A stretch of DNA of 38,610 nt from contig WTXD01000122.1 of NCBI GenBank assembly GCA_022496205.1, forward strand, positions 1-38,610, in the 5' to 3' direction. Both the position numbers and the translations under genes were made by a program. This document shows positions 30,322-38,535 of this stretch, in pieces. Numbering within the stretch: the first letter of the stretch is position 1; each line of letters begins with the position of its first letter. The notes beneath the pieces are model-generated. The model saw nothing but the letters and a program-made list of their open reading frames with translations, was not told the origin of the DNA and did no database searches. This stretch comes from Gloeopeniophorella convolvens. Its lineage: Eukaryota > Basidiomycota > Agaricomycetes > Russulales.

Positions 30322-30568
30322 ATGTACATGTACACAGTCGCGTTCTCGCTCATCCTTGTAGCGCTAGCCGCTGTGGCGGCGCGGCTGCCTAACGCGGCGC
30401 CAGCTGCTGAGAGGGGCGGATTACCAAGTTCGTTGCTGACAGTTTTTTCGCCTTGGTACCCAGTGTTCACCTAGAATTGTCCACCCAGACTTCCTCCCGC
30501 CATCTAGCTTGGACGCTGCTGGGGGTTTCACCGGCCATGATTCAGAAGAGTGTTGCATCAGCGTTTGA
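30322..30568 (+). CDS. Tandem small-protein family, gene 2 (61 aa, 2 exons, CAAX-like end)
   Basis: Exons are 30322-30427 and 30489-30568, with intron 30428-30488 (61 nt, GTTCGT..CCACCCAG, phase 1). The hydrophobic leader is MYMYTVAFSLILVALAAVAA, followed by RLPNAAPAAERGGLPN. Exon 2 gives FLPPSSLDAAGGFTGHDSEE and ends CCISV at TGA 30566-30568. The last four residues, CISV, fit the CAAX prenylation pattern, and AERG contains the Glu-Arg pair used in basidiomycete pheromone precursors. However, the strong N-terminal leader is not typical of pheromones, and ER lies far from the end (about 31 residues). A second in-frame ATG is at 30328. Without splicing, TAG 30472 ends the frame. The family is unrecognised. 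Confidence 0.65.
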
Positions 30569-31298
30569 GCATCGGTGACTGGTGGTAGGTTGGATTAGCC
30601 TGCTAATATGTAAGCGGATCATACTGTTTGATGAATGTGTGCTTTCCCGGCACAACGCATAGACAGAGCATCATCCTTCGGATGGAACGGGGCAGCGGCG
30701 TGCGAAGCGGCAAGAGAGATGCTGGGATAGTGCACTTGCCAAGTATCCAACTCAGGGAGGACACGAAGTTCTTGAAGTAGGTCAGTATCGTCGACATCCT
30801 GTGTAGTCGGAGGCAACTGCCGCTGTGACGAGTTGGCAGAAGAATTGAAGGCACATGATTCGATCGGAGTCGTTCGGCGTAAGGACACATGCGCCGGAGT
30901 CGGCCCGCCGGCCCGATCGCGAGACGCGTTCAGCTTGTTCAGTGGCAGCGTGTACTCTACTCGTAAGTAAGGCTGGCGCAGCGCCACGTTCGGCATATCA
31001 AAGGACGCTGGTACAACCGGATCGTGGAGCAGTCCGAAATGCGTAGCCCCTTATCGCATATGATCTTCCTGGGTTGTGAGAAATCTGTGGGTTCCCGAAC
31101 ACCGCCCAGGATACATCTGATATCCGACGCTGTAGCCTCAGATCTGAGAACACTACGGTGCTCAGATTGTGCTTCCTTATATATTTGGCACTAGCGCCAG
31201 CCGTTCATCTACAGTCCTTTGTACCAGGGAGGACCATAAGTGGGTTCAAGCTCCGAACGGTATAGTTCCCTTCCAGTACGGAGATCACTACAGACCGG
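30569..31298. other. Spacer between small-protein genes 2 and 3
   Basis: 30600-31030 has no counterpart between genes 1 and 2 and holds a 125-codon minus-strand frame (30996-30619) with LDTWQVHYPSISLAASHAAA. It could be an inserted fragment of another gene, but I recognise nothing. The rest is the duplicated promoter module. Confidence 0.4.
31072..31200. repeat. Upstream module, copy B (gene 3 promoter region)
   Basis: This is the partner of 30030-30165: same order of blocks, same distance from the TATA box of the following gene. Confidence 0.7.
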
Positions 31299-31305
31299 TA
31301 TAAAA
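31299..31305 (+). promoter_or_regulatory. TATA box of small-protein gene 3
   Basis: TATAAAA lies 73-79 nt before the ATG, followed by CCCGCACCCC and a CCCACAACC leader as in the sister genes. Confidence 0.65.
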
Positions 31306-31377
31306 CCCGCACCCCTTCTCAACGGTTCAGCCATTATACCGCGCATTTCTATCCCTTGCACCCACAACCAACTCGCC

Positions 31378-31582
31378 ATGCGCAGAATCGCCTTCTCACT
31401 CATATTTGTCGCGCTCGTTGCCATGGCTGCGCCGCTGCCTAACGCGCTGCCACTTGCCGAGAGGGGCGAATTGGCAGGTTCATTACTGACAGTCCCCCCG
31501 GTGTTCACCTATAATTGTTTGCCTAGACACCCTCCCACCATCCAGCTTGGATGCCAATGGGGGTTTCATTAACCGGTTATGA
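31378..31582 (+). CDS. Tandem small-protein family, gene 3 (51 aa, 2 exons)
   Basis: Exons are 31378-31477 and 31527-31582, with intron 31478-31526 (49 nt, GTTCAT..TTTGCCTAG, phase 1). The leader is MRRIAFSLIFVALVAMAA, then PLPNALPLAERGELAD; exon 2 gives TLPPSSLDANGGFINRL and TGA 31580-31582. Compared with gene 2, about 4 extra bases after GGF shift the frame. In the gene 2 frame the DNA still reads GYESPEYANCIDI and then CGA where gene 2 has its TGA, so a CAAX-like end has been lost by indel plus stop loss. Without splicing a 64-codon frame runs to TAA 31570, an alternative I consider less likely because its C-terminus is not shared. Confidence 0.6.
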
Positions 31583-31741
31583 ATCGCCAGAGTACGCAAA
31601 TTGCATCGACATTCGAGCGTCGGTGGCTGGTAGTAGACTGAAGCCTGGCTATTGGGGTGTAAGCGGGTTGGATGGTCGGATAAACTCTGTGTTCTCTATA
31701 TATCCGGCCGACATATGGAATGCCATTCATCGGACGGAACG

Positions 31742-31854
31742 GGTGTAACGTTCGTGCGCGACTCAGGTTCGGGCGTCGAATCGTCGTCGCTTGGCACGGA
31801 CGGTTCGGGTTCACGTCGGGGCTCCCAGTCGGGACGCGCTGCGACGAAGGGTTC
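31742..31854 (-). mobile_element. Truncated internal start of inverted Gypsy copy
   Basis: This is the reverse complement of 33251-33362 (start of Gag: GACTGGGAGCCCC to CGCACGAACGTTACAC). The homology stops abruptly at 31742, where unrelated flank begins, so the copy was broken about 113 bp inside its body. Confidence 0.85.
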
Positions 31855-32264
31855 TGTTGGAGTCAAGGTTGTGGATCCGCGTGGATCCTCGTCGATCGGC
31901 TGGGACGTGGTGACGATGGGCGACCAATCGGGTCGCTCGGACTGAGGGTAGAGAAGAGAAGGGACTCGGATTCGCGCTGTAGCTACTGTACTGGAGAATA
32001 CAGGAGGACAAGCTTGTAGTTACAGAGCGAATGAACTAGTCCTTAAATACTCGACGTGGCACAGCTATATCGTACAGAGGGGTTTGCATAAGACGAAGAC
32101 AGGGATCCTGGTAGTCGTAAACGAGGCGCGAGGAGTCAGGAAAAGCGATGCGGCGTAAGGGAATGAGGAGACAAGTCAAGCGGCGCAGCGCGGGAACGAG
32201 GCGTGTACCGTACGAAAAAGGAAAGAGTAAGAAAAATAATAGGGCAGTACGTGAAGTCGTAACA
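31855..32264 (-). repeat. LTR of the inverted Gypsy copy (410 bp)
   Basis: In its own orientation it runs TGTTACGACTTC.. to ..CTCCAACA with TGTT/AACA termini and a GTATTTAAGG TATA-like box, followed by the internal leader GAACCCTTCG. Confidence 0.85.
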
Positions 32265-32281
32265 ACGGGGTAGTACCATAC

Positions 32282-32691
32282 TGTTACGGCTCTACGTACT
32301 GCCCTACTATTTTTCTTACTCTTTCCTTTTTCGTACGGTACGCGCCTCGTTCTCGCGCTGCGCTGCTCGACTCGTCTCCTCGTTCCCATACACCACATCG
32401 CCTCTCTGACTCCTCGCGCCTCGTTTACGATTACAAGGATCCCTCTCCTTGCCTTATGCAAACCTTTCCTGTACGATACAGCAGTGCACCGTCGAGTATT
32501 TAAGGACAAGCTCGTTTGCTCTGTAGACTTAAGCTTGTCCTCCTGTATTCTCCAGTACAGTAGCTACAGCGCGAATCCGAGTCCCTTCTCCCTTCTATCC
32601 TCAGTCCGAGCGACCCGATTGGTCGCCCATCGTCACCACGTCCCAGCCTATCGACGAGGATCCACGCGGATCCCTGAACCTGACTTCAACA
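32282..32691 (+). repeat. 5' LTR of the main Gypsy copy (410 bp)
   Basis: It starts TGTTACGGCTCTACG and ends ACTTCAACA. It is the same length as the inverted LTR and about 90 percent identical, so the two face each other across 32265-32281. TATTTAAGG near 32498 is the likely promoter. Confidence 0.85.
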
Positions 32692-32693
32692 GA

Positions 32694-33245
32694 TGTTGGA
32701 ATAAATCTCGTATGTCCTTATTCATTTACTATACGCTTCATATTCTATGCGTGCGCGTGCGGACAAACGCGCGCGAGTCCTTTTACCTTCGTACTTTCTG
32801 TGCCGGTGGCCCGGGCCGGGCCCCGGCGACTCGTTTCGCGCTAAGTCGTGCGCGTTGTCTATGCCCGCAAGGGCTTGCACATTTGCTTCCGGGTGGCTTG
32901 AATTTTGGTACTGTACAGCAGTGGCTGAGCCTGTTGATAACCGACTGTTCGAGCACCAGCCACCTCAGTTCTCGCCTTACCAGCGCGCGAGTATACTGAG
33001 GTGAGCATACTTTAGTTAGTTTGATTGCCAAACCTGTACTTAACTGCCTCAGCGGCGCTTCCGTTTCGTACAGGTGAATAAACATATAGTTCTCACCTTA
33101 CCAGCGCGCGAGTATACTGAGCGGCGCTTCCGTTTCATACAGGTGAATAAACATATAGTTCTCGCCTTACCAGCGCGCGAGTATACTGAGAATCGCTTCG
33201 CGCGCTTTCGAGAACCACCCGATACCCGGGCTATTTATTTCTACA
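32694..33245. mobile_element. Solo LTR of a second retrotransposon family, TSD ACAGA
   Basis: This 552 bp block starts TGTTGGAATAAAT and ends TTTCTACA. It is bracketed by ACAGA at 32689-32693 and 33246-33250, a 5 bp target duplication. Removing it with one ACAGA restores the LTR/leader joint CAACAGAACCC seen in the inverted copy. Its sequence is unrelated to the 410 bp LTR. TGTTGGAAT starts are common in Copia LTRs, so it may be of Copia type. A solo LTR forms by recombination between the two LTRs of a full insertion. Confidence 0.85.
33051..33188. repeat. Two tandem 69 bp units inside the solo LTR
   Basis: 33051-33119 and 33120-33188 each run AGCGGCGCTTCCGTTTC to GCGCGCGAGTATACTG, with two mismatches noted. 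A partial third unit (TTCTCGCCTTACC..GTATACTGAG) lies at 32968-33000. Confidence 0.9.
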
Positions 33246-33305
33246 ACAGAACCCTTCGTCGCAGCGAGTCCCGACTGGGAGCCCCAATGTGAACCCGAAC
33301 CGTCC

Positions 33306-34934
33306 GTGCCCAGCGACGACGATTCAACACCTGAACCCGAGTCGCGCACGAACGTTACACTAGGACAAGCTTTCTTAGCTCTCACCCCGGGACGAAACAA
33401 ACCCCTTGATCAGCAGCCGCTGCCGTTTGCTCAGCTAGAGCAACCTATCGAAGTTCGAGGAACCGAACAACACTGGAACCGACGTCTTGGTCACTACAAG
33501 ACATTCTCTGAATCTGGGCGCCCCCACCGAACCTACTTGCGGCCGGACTACACTTGGGTGTATCTCCACCTTGACGAACGCACTCTTACGTTCTCAATCA
33601 CCGACGAACATCTTGCAGAAGTACCGTACCCGGAACACATTCACCAATACTTCCAGGAAGTTGCGCAAGCATCGCAACTAACCGAACAAATTGCACCTGG
33701 CCGACTCATCGACCAAATCCAACAAGAAGACGAATATCACGTCGAAACACGTCGCGAAACTGAAACCGAGTCAGTAATTGAATCAGTCGCCGCCATCCAA
33801 CTCAACAGTATGTCGGTCAACGTAACCAACACGACCCCGGCCCCAACTCGCACTTCCAACGGCAAACTAGCCGGTGAAGCTCCCATCCTATTCAATGGGA
33901 AATCCGAATTCTATCGCGCCTTCATGCGCCAGTTCGAGCTGCTCTGCCAACTCAACTCAGGAGTCGACCTCGTCGACCAACCAATGAAGCGAGTCACGCT
34001 CGCTCTTACATACTTCAGAGGCCCTATCATCGAAGACTGGGTCGTAGAGAAGCTCGCCTGGCTTGCCAAAGTCAGGGCACAGAAGGCAACCGACCCAGCC
34101 GAACCACCAGCCACACCAGACGAAGCATGGGACAAATTCAAGGAAATGGCGGACGAGAAATTCCTCGATCGCGCATCGGCAACCCGTGCCCGCACCATCC
34201 TCAAAGTCATGGGATGGATCCCTAGAGCTGAAAGCTTCGACTCCTATGTGGGACGCTTCAGGACCACAGCGCGCCGCGCCGAATATGACCTCAATGATGT
34301 CGAACTCATTCGCATCTTTCTACGAGGACTTCCGGAGGCCCTGGTTATCCGCGTTGTCGAACGAGCCGATGATCCTTTCGGCCACAACAACGCCAAGCCC
34401 AAGTGGAAATTCGACGAATGGACCAAGGAACTGTCCAAACAGCAAGATCACCGTGCCGAGATCAACGATATCTTCAGAAAGGAAGATCGACCGCTTCAAC
34501 CACACTTCCAACCCCGCCCAAACAACGGGAATCAGGGGGGATACAGACCACGACCCCGCAACGATGACGTAGTACCGATGGACGTCGACTCGATCCAAAC
34601 AGATACGATCAACACCAATCCAAGGCAAACCGAACAAAGGGGCCCGCGTCTATCCGAAGAAGAACGACAAAGGTACTTCGCCGAAGGACACTGCTTTAAG
34701 TGTGGAAATCGAGGCCATATGTCAAGGGCTTGCCCTAAGACACAAGGACGTCCCGCAACGGCTCGCAAAATTGCGACCAAGGACGAGGCCAAACCACCAT
34801 ACTACGACCAGCGCCAACATACTCCCACCCCGGCCGAATTCGCGGCATACATAAACAAGGCTTCTATCGAAGACAAAGAAGCATTTTGCAAGGTTCTCTA
34901 TGACGACACGGAGCTCAAAGGGGAGGATTTTTGA
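33306..34934 (+). CDS. gag: Gag of Ty3/Gypsy chromovirus
   Basis: This open frame of about 540 codons ends at TGA 34932-34934. It has no ATG before 33810 (MSVNVTNTTPAP); the frame is open from that ATG back through the leader and into the 410 bp LTR, interrupted by the solo LTR, so the original start is uncertain. The capsid core shows ILFNGKSEFYRAFMRQFELL, TLALTYFRGPIIEDW and ARTILKVMGWIPR; a basic stretch and one CCHC zinc knuckle (CFKCGNRGHMSRAC, near 34692-34733) bind RNA. There is no internal lesion. Gag forms the virus-like particle in which reverse transcription occurs. Confidence 0.85.
   Translation: MPSDDDSTPEPESRTNVTLGQAFLALTPGRNKPLDQQPLPFAQLEQPIEVRGTEQHWNRRLGHYKTFSESGRPHRTYLRPDYTWVYLHLDERTLTFSITDEHLAEVPYPEHIHQYFQEVAQASQLTEQIAPGRLIDQIQQEDEYHVETRRETETESVIESVAAIQLNSMSVNVTNTTPAPTRTSNGKLAGEAPILFNGKSEFYRAFMRQFELLCQLNSGVDLVDQPMKRVTLALTYFRGPIIEDWVVEKLAWLAKVRAQKATDPAEPPATPDEAWDKFKEMADEKFLDRASATRARTILKVMGWIPRAESFDSYVGRFRTTARRAEYDLNDVELIRIFLRGLPEALVIRVVERADDPFGHNNAKPKWKFDEWTKELSKQQDHRAEINDIFRKEDRPLQPHFQPRPNNGNQGGYRPRPRNDDVVPMDVDSIQTDTINTNPRQTEQRGPRLSEEERQRYFAEGHCFKCGNRGHMSRACPKTQGRPATARKIATKDEAKPPYYDQRQHTPTPAEFAAYINKASIEDKEAFCKVLYDDTELKGEDF
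34928..34934 (+). promoter_or_regulatory. Candidate -1 frameshift site at the Gag stop (T TTT TGA)
   Basis: Pol lies in the -1 frame relative to Gag and is open across the Gag stop but has no ATG near its start. The codons GAT TTT TGA give a T-TTT slip directly before the stop, so a stop-assisted -1 shift would join Gag to Pol. A downstream stimulatory structure was not checked. Confidence 0.45.
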
Positions 34935-37900
34935 TAGGCTCAGGAACTTCGATCCTTCCACGAGCCCTCTTCAAGACTGATGTATTCGTACCACTAGACA
35001 ATGCAATTCGAGTCCTTTTGGCTATACGAACATCAGAGAAACGGATCGACAGCGTAGCACTCATCGACAGCGGTGCTACAGACAACATAATAAGCCAAGA
35101 ACTGGCTTATCGACACCACCTACCACTACAAGTACTCCAACGACCGCGCGTTATACGAAACGCAGACGGAACCCGAAACAAGGCGGGAAGCATCACCCAC
35201 TTTGTTGAACTATTGGCCACCGCTTCAGGGCGAACTCGAACACAGAAGTTCTATGTGTCAAATATTGGCAAAGAACAAATCATCCTCAGGTACCCCTGGC
35301 TCAAAGCGTTTGAACCCAAAATCGAATGGGCCAAATGCAAACTAGCAGAAGATGTACATCCCATATCCTTATCCACCCCAGACGCTCATCGCGCACGAAT
35401 AGTCCCTTCAGTCAAAAAGGGAGGAAGACGGACAAAATGGAAGTACCATATACAAAGCGGCACAAATCTTAGGATCGCGGGAATCGACCCGATCTCTCTA
35501 GAAGAGGGGGATGAAATATACCTAGGGTTACCACCAACTGAAACCACCGTCAATCGTATCTCGCAAGCACAACAAATGGCAGAGGCGGCAACGCCTGTTA
35601 CGACGACTAGCATTCCCCCAGAATACCAGCAATATCACAAAGTCTTCAGCGAAGAAGCGGCTTAGAGGTTCCCTGATCCCCGACCATGGGATCATGCAAT
35701 AGACCTCAAAGAAAACGCACCCCCGGAATTGAATTGCAAAGTATACCCGCTCTCGCCATCGGAACAAGAAGCCCTAGACAAATTCGTCAAGGAACATCTC
35801 GACAAAGGCTACATCCGATCCTCAGGCTCCAAATACGCATCACCCTTCTTCTTCGTCAAGAAAAAGGATGGAAAACTACGCCCAGTACAGGACTATCAAC
35901 GATTAAATGAATATACCATCCGGAACCACTACCCCCTCCCCCTCATCGAAGAACTAATCCACAAAGTTCAACACGCAAAGATCTTCACCAAGTTCGATGT
36001 GCGATGGGGGTACAATAACATCCGAATCAAGGAAGGCGACCAATGGAAGGCAGCGTTTAAAACCAACCGAGGACTATTCGAACCCATGGTCATGTTCTTT
36101 GGATTAACCAACTCACCTTCTACCTTCCAAACGATGATGAACGAAATCTTCAAGGAAGAAATCGATTCCGGACTGGTGATCATTTATATGGACGACATAC
36201 TCATCGCAACCCCAAACGACATTGAACTACATCGCAAAATGGTACACCGCGTACTTACCAAACTACAAGACAACGACTTGTACCTAAAACCGGAAAAATG
36301 TACCTTCGAAGCGAACCAAGTGGAGTACCTTGGAGTGGTGATCGACGGAACCGGACTAGCCATGGACCCGATCAAGGTCAAAGGCATCGCAGACTGGCCA
36401 ATACCCAAATCAGTCAAACACGTCTGAGCCTTCCTAGGCTTCGGTAACTTCTACCGCCGGTTCATCAAAGACTTCGGAAAGATCGCACGACCCCTTAATG
36501 ACCTCACGAAGAAGGAGAACCCCTGGCATTGGGGGCAACAAGAACAAAACACGTTTGAACAACTAAAGCGCGCTTTCCTCGACAAACCTGTCCTACGACA
36601 TATAGATCATGACCTTCCCTTCTTCTTAGAAACTGACGCATCCGCGTTTGCCACCGGAGCGGTCCTATCCCAAGAGAAGGAAGACGGCAAGCGACATCCT
36701 GTCGCATATTATTCCAGTTCGTTCACACCCCCGGAACGAAATTATGACATCTACGACCGAGAATTGCTGGCGGTGATCAAAGCCCTCAAGGAATGGAGAC
36801 ATCATCTCGCCGGAGCGCTTCACCCAATCACAATTCTCACGGACCACCAAAACCTCTTGTACTTCCGACAAGCTCGGAAAGTAACAAGAAGGCAGGCGCG
36901 CTGGCACGAGGAACTAGCGGACTTCGACTTCGTGATCAAACACGTACCCGGACGAGATCACACCCCAGCGGATGCACTATCTCGACGACCAGATCACGAC
37001 GACGGAAGTCAAGACAACGAAAATACCATCCTCCTACCAGAGGAAGTATTTGTCCACCTTGCTGAGCTCCCGCCAGACGCAACGCTAGAAGAACGAGTCC
37101 AATACCAACAACGACTAGAACGAACAAGTATACCCCCACAATATACGGAGAAGGATACCGGCTGGATGGAAAACGCCCAAGGAGCATGATGGGTACCGGA
37201 CAACAACGCGCTTAAACAAGAAATCGTGAGACAATATCACGATCGACCAAGCGCCGGACACCCAGGAATCCACAAAACCCAAGAAAAAGTCAAACAACAT
37301 TGGCATTGGGTAGGAATCAACGAATTCGTGCAAAAATACGTACAAGGATGCGCCGACTGTCAAAGGATGAAGGTTCTGACTCACAAACCAAAGGTCGAAC
37401 TCATGCCAATCGAACCAGAACAACAAACCACTCCCTTTAGACACGTCGCAATGGATTTCATCACGAAATTACCCAAGTCCAACGGCTACGACTCAATATT
37501 CGTCGTAGTCGACCACGACAGCACGAAAGGAGCAGTGTTCATACCCTGCAAAGAAGCTATGACGGCGACCGATGTCGCAAAACTCTACATCGACCACGTC
37601 TTCCGACGGTTCGGCCTACCGGCAAGCATCATCTCCGATCGAGACACGCGGTTCACTGCCCACTTCACCAAAGAACTCTGCAAGAAATTGCAGATTAAAC
37701 AAAAGATGTCCACAGCTTACCACCCACAAACAGATGGACAAACTGAACGAGTAAACCAAGAACTCGAACAGTATCTCCGATTCTGGGTAAATGGACGACA
37801 AAATGATTGGGCAGATTGGTTACCACTCGCCGAGTTCGCGCATAACTCAAACCAACACTCCGCCACGAACAAAACCCCATTCGAAGTCATGATGGGGTAC

Positions 37901-38527
37901 CAACCAGACGATACCGGAAGCACAGCCGGAACATCACGATTACCAGGAGTCACTGAACGACTCCAACGAATCAACGACATCCGACACGACGCACACCTTG
38001 CCCTCAAATGGGCAAGCACGAGAATGAAAGAACGACGAGGAGGAACAACCCCCTCGTTGCAAGAAGGCCAACACGTGTGGCTAGAAGGCAAGAACCTTCA
38101 CACAGCGTACCCCACAGCAAAACTAGCACCACGCCGCCACGGACCATTCAAGATAACGAAGAAGTTATCACCGGTCTCCTTCCAGCTAGCCCTTCCCACT
38201 CATTTCCGTATCCACAACGTGTTTCACGCCTCGTTGTTAACGCCATACAACGAGACGACCGAACATGGACCTAACTTCACACCACCGCCCCCTGACCTTA
38301 TCGACGGTGAAGAAGAGCAAGAGATAGAAGCAATCCTCAACTCTCGTGTTTTCCGCAAGAAAATCGAGTACCTCATCAAGTGGCTCGGCTTCCCAGACGC
38401 CGAGAATGAATGGATTCCAGCAAGCCTCATGCACGCACAGGAGGCAATCGAAGCGTTTCACAAAACGCACCCTGACGCACCAGGACCGACTCTGTATCCC
38501 ACGAAGCAACGAGGACGTCGCTCTTAA
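34931..38527 (+). pseudogene. pol: Pol of Ty3/Gypsy chromovirus (PR-RT-RNaseH-IN-chromodomain) with three in-frame stops
   Basis: One frame covers about 1200 codons. In order: aspartic protease (SVALIDSGATDNIIS, near 35060), reverse transcriptase ([29 protein letters not shown] near 36180), RNase H (FFLETDASAFATGAVLS, NYDIYDRELLAVIKALKEW), integrase with the HHCC finger (HPGIHKTQEKVKQHWHW..CADCQRM), catalytic region (VAMDFITKLP, IISDRDTRFTAHF) and a C-terminal chromodomain (RKKIEYLIKWLGFPDAENEW), which targets insertion to heterochromatin. TAG 35663-35665, TGA 36425-36427 and TGA 37187-37189 interrupt it with no frameshift. The two TGA fit CGA-to-TGA transitions. The element is probably immobile, though domains between the stops are intact. 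It ends at TAA 38525-38527. Confidence 0.9.
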
Positions 38528-38535
38528 AAGGGGGG
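38526..38535 (+). other. Polypurine tract of the Gypsy element
   Basis: AAAAGGGGGG overlaps the Pol stop and is followed by TAAT, the usual primer site for plus-strand DNA synthesis just before the 3' LTR. However, the next 75 bp do not start with TGTTACGG, so the 3' LTR is either absent, diverged or begins outside the window. Confidence 0.6.

Noticed and set aside
29487..31582. Small-protein genes as ordinary mating pheromone precursors
   Set aside because: Only gene 2 ends in a CAAX-like sequence, all three have a strong hydrophobic leader that pheromone precursors lack, and the Glu-Arg motif is too far from the end. No STE3 receptor is in the window.
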